A DNA stretch of 64,000 bases, taken from assembly GCA_020747015.1 (NCBI GenBank), contig JAGTJM010000011.1, positions 558,001 to 622,000 of the forward strand, read 5' to 3'. Of this stretch, positions 57,015 through 64,000 are shown piece by piece. Below the pieces are notes generated by a model that did no database searches, was not told the DNA's origin, and saw nothing but the letters and a program-made list of their open reading frames with translations. Made by a program: the position numbers and the translations under genes. Numbering within the stretch: the first letter of the stretch is position 1; each line of letters starts with the position of its first letter. The stretch comes from Pyrenochaeta sp. MPI-SDFR-AT-0127 (lineage: Eukaryota > Ascomycota > Dothideomycetes > Pleosporales > Cucurbitariaceae).

Positions 57015-60000
57015 TGAGATTAGATAGATGGAAGATTGGTGTGATGATATTGCTTAGTGCAGCATTTCCAGGAGTTCTAACTGGCGAAGAAGCAATACAT
57101 TAACAGATGCACATATCATTCGTGTTCGCTGTGTCGGAAATGTTCGTCTAGTGGGCGAAACTCCATTCTACAAGACTTTGGCAACTAAATCATCTAAAAA
57201 TCCTGTCGTTCTGGGCTCTACGTGTGGCTATTGCCTTCCTTTGAGTCTCGGGCCGTGCAAGAACGATATGTCTATACCTGGTTCCGTAGACTGATGAGCA
57301 TGCCTCAGGCAACTAGCGGTTTTTCTACATTTCCTTACACAGAAGCGTAAGATGACAACAGAATCTGTCGAAGTTTTCGTCATCTTGACCGAGTTTTATA
57401 TCAAGCATACACTGCGGGATTGTTTCACTACATATCGAGAACTGAGGAAAGGTTTTGCTCTGTTGCCCTTTCTTGGGTTCATTGTGATTTGTCCCACTCA
57501 CTTTCCTCTGACACTAGAATCTCCACGTCGACATTGAAATCCTAGAATATTCAAGCCTATATGTTCTCATTAGCAAGATAGCTTGATGGCCGTATCCTTG
57601 CTGTGTACAATTCGATGCGTACTTTGCGTTTGATATGCGATTGCTGTACAGCCGAAAGAATATCAGATTAATCCGGAACTGGTGAGATGCCAATGGGCCA
57701 AGCAGGAGTGGTGTCTTATCCAATATGAACATGTGTGTAGCACGTGAAAACTCTGTACATCATCACAAAGCGACCTGAGACGACTTCTCGCACCTAAGCA
57801 TAGACATGTCCGCATAGACAAGAAAGTTCATTTATCAGTCTAGGCACTGCACGCTCACTATCTCTACTGAGCAAGTTTGCAGACTGGGTATGTTCGACCT
57901 TTTTCCAGCGAAAGCGCCACTGAATGGACGCGTCCGCAAAGTGTATATGATCAATGAGCAATTATTTTTAATCTGGGAGGTCAATGACACTTATGAGAAC
58001 CACAGTGTAAAGGTTCTCAAGCAACCGGGGAAACGGACTATCGACCTCTGCCGCACAAAGAACAGAAGAAGGTCGCAAGGGCTGTGAAGTTTTTGTAGAG
58101 AGGCCGGCGCGTCGATTCTCCGGGCCGGATGACTAAGCACAGTGGGAACATCAAATAAATTTTTTCTTTGCAGAGGACGGTTTTTCTTCCATGGCCGTTG
58201 ATGATACCTTCACTGATAGGAAGAGAATGATGCAGCTTCTGTTGCAACTGATCTCAATCACCACCACCTTCTGAGGCCTGTCCCCATTGTTCGGAGGTAA
58301 CGGTAGCGACCGTTGGGTAACAGTCGCAATGCAGCAATGCGCGACAGTTGCAGCTATGAAACGATGACAGCGCCAGGAATGCATGTCTTCTTCGATATCT
58401 GTCGCGTCCTCGTCGCTTCTTTCCCATCTGTCTCGTCGTCTTTCTCATGTTTCAGCTTGGTTTCCAGCGGGAAGAGTTGCGTGTCGACTTAGTGCAGTGC
58501 AGGATGTCTTCTTCCGTTATCGACTTCCGTTGCCTGGCTATTTCTATTCTTGACACTGCGCATGGAGCCATACAACATCGTGACGCATCCTTGCAGAAAC
58601 TGGGTCAAGGTGCTCTGGTCCGTTGGCACGTACGGCGGAGGGTCGATGTGCCTCGGGTAAGGCGCAAGAGGTGGACGCACCCTCGTGAGATTGCGAATCA
58701 CTGATTCCAATTCAGTTCCATCTTTTGCCAGCACTACCATGCCCATTGCACCTAGTCCTCTGCACCATTAGACTCATGAATTGAGACGCGTAGCAGCTCG
58801 CCGTCGACAGTTCACGGCATTCGCCGCCTAAAAGGAAGTGCTTGTTCAACTTGCTGAACACGAGAACTTGAATCTACCTGTTTACGTAAATAAACAACGT
58901 CAGGATAGTGTATTGATGGTAGTCGCCTTCTCAAGCACACTTCTACTAATTTGGCCAGTATCATCACTCATCACAGCAAGGACACCATGCATCCATTCAA
59001 TTGCGATCTTCAGCTCGTCACTTTCGTGCCCAAGATCTACGCCTCGGATCTGCAACTTACGTGAAAGCAGCGCTGCTAGCCGTCTATGGACGGCCTCTTC
59101 CCGCAAGTTGCCGCGGACCCTTTGGAATACATCTGCCGACAAATCGCCGGACATCGATCTTGTGCGGATGCCGTGAATCAAGTGACAATCCAACAGCAGG
59201 TGCAGGAGATGCTCCGAACAGGAGCCAAGACGCGAGGCGCCGATAATTTCGCGAAGTCGAAGCCTGCATCGAAACGGATGCACTTTATTGTCCGTAAGTG
59301 CATGGCTAACGCATATGCAGTTGTTTCGCCGTGAGCATGTCTTGTGTCAATGCCCACGATAGAACCCCACCAGCTGTCCTGCATCTGTGTCAGCTCCTCC
59401 CAGGTGGCGGTGCGTCTTGAGGCGCGTCTTCTCAGGCCAGGTATGGGACTAGCAGCCTCGACTGCCGCCACCGCGGCTCCAGAACGGGCCTTCCGTCCAG
59501 TTCCACTTGCCGTCTCGATTAGACGAGACACAAATCTCGCCGACGTTTGTCAGATGGGGACGTGGGACCTAGGAATAGCTGAGACTGGCATTCAGCGAAG
59601 GGCTGTCCTTGCTCGCAATCACACCGCATGAACATCAACGTGCAATTTGGCACCCAGCACCCAGCATCAGTGTGGGGAAAAGTCGAGAATCACGACGCCA
59701 TGGACCAGTGGGACGGGTGCAATGCGGCTCTCGGGAGATTGCAAACGAGCTTGCCCCTGCTTCGGCATGAACCCTCAATTTTGTTGAAGACTTCCAACAA
59801 CCGTGCTTGGGACCCCGACATGGTGGATTCAGCAAGCCTGTCAGCTGCCTTATCAGGGCAAGATACCGTCGTCATTGCCTCTTTTGCAAAGGCGACCACT
59901 TTGACGTTGTCTCAAGATTTCAGAGGATGACGCTCGATGATACCATAGCGGTGTCTCTTATGCCGGTACGTCAGATGTGTCAAGCATGTTGGTGGCATGG

Positions 60001-61675
60001 TGGAGAGACATGGGCCCTCAATTGAGGGACCAGCCACGCGGACCAGATCATCAGAACACCTCGATCAAATTGTCATGCTGTGTGGATGAGTCGCGGCCCT
60101 CAGGGCCAGATGTCATCTATGGCGCGGAACATCTAGATGGCGGCACAGTCAAGCCAACACATGAACACGAAAGGCACACCAAACGATCAATGATGGTTGG
60201 GCAAGCCGGCTCACTTGACAGCACTTCCGATGCGCATTCCAACGAGTCAAACGTTCGCAGAGAGCAATGGTCAAACCTTGACAGAGCGGGACAAAAGCCA
60301 CGACCCCGCCAACCTGGAAAAGTTCCTCGAAAATTGACGGAGATCAGGGACTTCCATGAATCTCGACAAATGATAAGGTCGATCGGGTGGAGTCAAAGCT
60401 GAGAGAAAAAGAAGCTATGGAAGCCATGCGACGTTCCCCGGTGCCGAATCAGTGGCAGAGTGACGCCGCGCGACACGGCCCACGCTCCACGGATGAGCAC
60501 AGTGCACTTCGCGACGGACCTTCTTCCTGAATTGTGCCGTCGTCCACAGCACCCTGTTGAGTCGTATGAGAGCCCCGCTAATGAAGGTTCCAGAAAAGAC
60601 TCCATAATCACATGAAGCGAGGAAGACATTGACGGGTGCAAGTTGATAGCAGTCATCATGCCACTGAAATGCTTTTTCAGGGTCATGATAAGCCGCGATG
60701 TGCGTGTGGAGGTTCCTGACGTTTGTTCCTGCATTGTACCTGCAGTAACGCTGCTACTCTCGGTCAAATCAGATCTTAGGCAGTTACCGTCACTGTGGGG
60801 GGTGACAGCAGTGAAGGCGATTGGGCCTGTTCGAGTCAAACGACGCTTGTCATGGGAGAAGAAGCGAGCTCACTAGGTATGCAGGTAGGATCAATTCGAC
60901 CGAGTAAAGCAGCAAGCACGCTAATCAGCTGGGGCGTCGACTGGTGGTGCACAAAAGTGCATAGCTGCATTGAGCACTCAGCATTAAATTTGCGCTAAGC
61001 CCCCGAAATAGCAGCTAAACGAGAAGGCGATATTGAATCTGACAGTGATGGGGATGCACAAGTCTGCCGGGCAAAGTATAGGTGGAAAAGCCCACATGGA
61101 GCCATAGTACAATAAAGATGACTGCTATCGATACGTAGAGAGACGTGTCAGCGCCGACGACTATAAATTTGTAGAACCGCGTTGACGCCGCAGGTGCAGC
61201 GATGCAGCATCCTACGCGGCGTCAGCCTAATTGCAGGTCTGAAACAGACTGATGAAGGATAGTATCAGGGCCGCGTGAGTAGCCATCTAGGCGACACATT
61301 GCACCAACGGTAGTGGTTCTGAGCCCTCCAAGATGGATTGGAGTTGGATGGCGACTTGCAGCGCAGTGCTCACGAGCGTGTCGCACCATTCTGGATAGCC
61401 GTCCATGTCCGCACTTGCGGAACGGCGGGCCCAAGGTAGCTCTTGCTGGCCGGGCAAATCAGACCCAACGGGCAGCATCGTTTTGCAGCATGGCTGATGT
61501 TCCTGCGTCAGCTCGGCATATCGAGGTGATGTTTTTTGCAGCAGGCTGCACGACGCGCGTGGCAAATGTATCGCCTTGACTACATCTACTGCAGGAGACA
61601 AGAAGCAACGCGACTCACGACTCTAGTCTCGCAGACGAGGGTTCATGGTGATGGTGGTGTCGGGCATCGAGCTTC

Positions 61676-61731
61676 AAGCGTCAAGCGTCAAGCGTGCAGC
61701 GTCAAGTGTCGAGCGTGAAGCGTCGAGTGTG
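61676..61731. repeat. 7-bp tandem repeat, about eight units (aagcgtc and variants)
   Basis: Reads aagcgtc twice, then aagcgtg, cagcgtc, aagtgtc, gagcgtg, aagcgtc and gagtgtg: eight units of constant 7-bp period with one or two changes each. Lies in the gene-poor region. Confidence 0.85.
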
Positions 61732-62574
61732 TTGCAGGATGGTGCGAGCAGACGGCGTTGACGCCGAGCCACGGCGCGTCCAACAAGCCCTCCTGGTTGT
61801 TTTGCAAAAGGCAGCGTTTGATGGGTGTTTTTGACTGCTGCCATGGTTGAAGGGTGGCACCGCGGGGGCGGGTTGGCGAGCAGGGCGTCGTCATAATCAC
61901 ATTGAGCAGCGCAACAGGCTCTGTGTGGGTGGGCGATATTTTGTTTCAAAACACGCACATGAACGTCAGCCGCCCAGGAACAGGGTCCTGTGCTACGGGC
62001 AGCTATCACTATCGATTGGACGGATAGGCTGGTTGAAGCCCGGCGGCTGAATAGCAAATACCATGGCGACGTTGCGACCAACGGGCATTTGTGGTGTCTC
62101 TGTCGCGATACTTGTGTGGCCAGGCAGCACCACCCACGGCACAGCACTCAGCACACAGCACGCAGCACAGCGGCCTCACAGCGGCCTGGCCGACGCCCAG
62201 CTCAGTCGCCCTTCAGCTGCTGTCGCCTTTCTCAAGCGTGTCACTGGCCACTCGGGGCGAGCGGATCGAGTGGCTATCGATAGCAAGTGCAGCCAACCAA
62301 GAGCTGCCTAGGCCGGAACCGCTGTGCACGTCTTCATTTCGCCTACAGCCCCATGCAGCCACGGGCTGGCCTTGCATTGGGCGACTAAGATAGGCCGCAT
62401 AAAGTTATACGGCTTGCTGTTTTAACACGAGTCGTCACAGAATAAACTCAGTGCATGCGTCGTGCAGGGGTCGGGCTGCATGGGTGCCCACGGCGCTGGT
62501 TGGCCCTATGTGGAGTCGACATGCACTGCGCCCCGACTGCTCCCACACCAATACCGCGCGACTGTCCGTCCTGT

Positions 62575-63097
62575 GCCTGGTCATCGCTTTCTTTTTCTGT
62601 TCCGTCGCTCGCTGATCTAAAGACTCGTGCCCTCTCTCTCTCGTTTCCCTGTCCAAGGTTTATCAACCTCGTTGCTTGTCGTTTTTTTCTTAACCTCCCA
62701 CATCCCCTTCCAGGTCCCTCGCCTTTGGTTCATATTTGTACAATTCCGACTTGTGCATTGTGACCGTTCATTCCTTCCTCGGACCTTCCATCTCGTCCTA
62801 CGCGCACGACCCTATGACATCTACCACGGCCCAGTAGGCAATACCTATTAGTAGACGGCTTCGTTATTACGAGTCGTTGTCCAGTCGCTCCTTCGACCAT
62901 TTCATTCCTATCCCAGCATCTGCTTCGCCTTTAGCCTCAGTTAATTCGACTAAAACTTGCATCGCCCAACAAAAAATTACCAACAACCATCCTGCATCCA
63001 GTAAACCACAATTGGTGAGAAGAGTGCCTTTGGATGACAACCACCTGGTGGTACACCCGCTAACCCAGTCGACTACAGAAAATCACTGCTATTCGCA
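62575..63097 (+). promoter_or_regulatory. CT-rich upstream region of the right-edge gene
   Basis: Pyrimidine-rich tracts (ctctctctctcgtttccctg near 62633, and tcgttttttctt near 62679) followed by an A-rich leader just before the ATG at 63098. This is the usual look of a strongly expressed fungal promoter/5' UTR; exact transcription start is not visible. Confidence 0.45.
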
Positions 63098-64000
63098 ATG
63101 GAAGGCTCATATCCCATGCACCCTGCCCAGGCCATGCAGTCGCCATTCTTCTACTACAACCCAGACCCCCAAGGAGAGAACGCCCGTCAACACGGTCACT
63201 TCACACCCCATCCGTCAGGACAGTCGACCTTTCAACCGCAGAACATGTACTTCCAGAGGCCATCATCAGCACACTCCCAGCTCTCGTACCCCCAGACTGC
63301 CTACGCAAATCAGATGATCACACCCGTAGCTTCTCCCCAGCCAATGTACCAGAAGCCGACTATCCTGATCCAGCCTCTGGAGTCGCCATATCTCCATCCG
63401 CTAGACACAGACTACTCGTTCACGCCTGCTACCCCACCTCTATCGTCGTCTGGTAGCACTGTTAGTAGCCCACCGTCTAGTTGTGATATTCTGCCCACAC
63501 CACTCCTTGACATCTTCCCAAGTGAGACCATGGAGGGTGTTAAGCAGGGCTGCGAAGGTGAGGTCTTTTCTGAGATCCTTTCTGCCGGCCTTGAATGGCG
63601 CTCAGCGACCCCACCCATGACCCCAGGTAAGCCATATTTTTTTTAATATTCTTCTTTATGTGTGCTACCCGCGTAGCCAAGTTTGTCCAAATTAGATCAG
63701 GTGAAGGTTGATGACAGTGTTGCTGACTGCCCCAGTATACATCCAGCCACCTTCGGCTAACCAGGGGTCGTACCTTCTGTCTGCAACTTCGTGCCCCTCG
63801 CTTTCCCCATCACCCTCACCATTGCCGCGCGCGTCTTTCGCTGAGGCCGAGAACAACTTCTGCAACCCCAGAGACCTCACCGTTTCTGTATCTGCTGACT
63901 TGCCTACTGTCCTCACACTTTGCCCCGGCGACGAGGAGCACAAGGTCGTTCTCAAAGGTGAGGCTGCCAAGATCGAGCACTTCGAGCCTGCCCAATCCTT
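63098..64000 (+). CDS. N-terminal part of a Pro/Ser-rich putative transcription factor, runs off right edge
   Basis: Model join(63098..63626, 63736..>64000), partial, with a 109-nt phase-1 intron (GTAAGC..CCCAG). The visible ~265 residues are low-complexity: Gln/Pro/Tyr/His near the start (MEGSYPMHPAQAMQSPFFYY; HFTPHPSGQSTFQPQNMYF), then Ser/Pro stretches (SPSPSPLPRASFAEAENNFC) and PTVLTLCPGDEEHKVV. This is the composition of a fungal regulator activation region; I associate the CNPRDLTV...LCPGDEEHK part with C2H2 factors, but no zinc finger lies inside the window, so the class is unproven. Confidence 0.7.

Larger units (their letters stand above)
57015..63097. other. 6-kb gene-poor region
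   Basis: No recognised gene. 57015-58130 is AT-rich with short frames. 58450-60900 is richer in GC and holds overlapping open frames of 80-145 codons on both strands, for example 58900..59283 minus (its product has long Leu/Arg/Glu-rich helices), 59086..59334 plus and 59977..60402 plus (polar, Ser/Glu/Arg-rich). None shows a known domain, and I could not join them into one convincing spliced model. 61676-61731 is a 7-bp tandem repeat. 62100-62170 is an imperfect CAGCAC-type run. 62570-63097 is probably the long CT-rich promoter/leader of the last gene. Confidence 0.5.

Noticed and set aside
1..64000. tRNA, rRNA, CRISPR arrays, telomeric repeats and transposons
   Set aside because: I looked for B-box-like GGTTCGANTCC contexts, TTAGGG arrays, terminal repeats and transposase or reverse-transcriptase motifs and found none convincing.

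Overview
The window is eukaryotic nuclear DNA from a filamentous ascomycete (Pezizomycotina). The evidence is the gene content (BIG1, ILM1, SET1, VID21/EAF1, VHC1, MAK11, GFA1, RIB4), genes on both strands without operons, and many short introns, mostly 45-90 nt, with GT..AG ends and CTAAC/CTAAT-type branch sites. The style of the proteins suggests Dothideomycetes, but this is an impression and was not tested by any search.

Layout. 1-10.1 kb: an NFX1-type zinc-finger protein cut by the left edge (-), BIG1 (+), an FAD monooxygenase (+), L-lactate dehydrogenase (-), a membrane dipeptidase (-) and ILM1 (+). 10.9-17 kb: a PLP serine/threonine dehydratase (-), the prenyltransferase alpha subunit RAM2 (-) with a 63-bp tandem repeat just behind it, and a Zn2Cys6 transcription factor (+). 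18.3-27.2 kb: the H3K4 methyltransferase SET1, lumazine synthase RIB4 and the hexosamine enzyme GFA1, all (-). 29.2-36.5 kb: an AVT-type vacuolar amino-acid transporter (-) divergent from the vacuolar cation-chloride cotransporter VHC1 (+). 36.6-47.7 kb: MAK11 (-) divergent from the NuA4 scaffold VID21 (+), then RPB11 (+), ERD1 (-) and a small conserved membrane protein (+). 48.6-57 kb: a 4-coumarate-CoA-ligase-like acyl-CoA synthetase (-) divergent from a hotdog thioesterase (+), then ribosomal protein eL36 (+), a thioredoxin-fold/PITH protein (-) and a TUG/ASPSCR1-like UBX protein (+). 57-63 kb is a gene-poor stretch with a 7-bp tandem repeat. The window ends inside a Pro/Ser-rich putative regulator (+).

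Most genes are housekeeping: chromatin and transcription (SET1, VID21, RPB11), ribosome (MAK11, eL36), cell wall precursors and secretion (GFA1, BIG1, ERD1), vacuolar transport (AVT, VHC1) and ubiquitin/proteasome-linked factors (UBX, PITH). I rebuilt exon structures by hand; nearly all models close in frame with canonical splice signals. I see no transposon, tRNA, rRNA, CRISPR array or secondary-metabolite cluster. The most unusual points are a redox-dead thioredoxin domain in the PITH protein, an upstream ORF that overlaps the UBX start as TAATG, a GFA1 gene with a 5-nt first coding exon plus a GC-AG intron, a 420-bp antisense ORF filling RPB11 intron 1, and an acyl-CoA synthetase/thioesterase divergent pair whose synthetase ends in a peroxisomal AKL signal.
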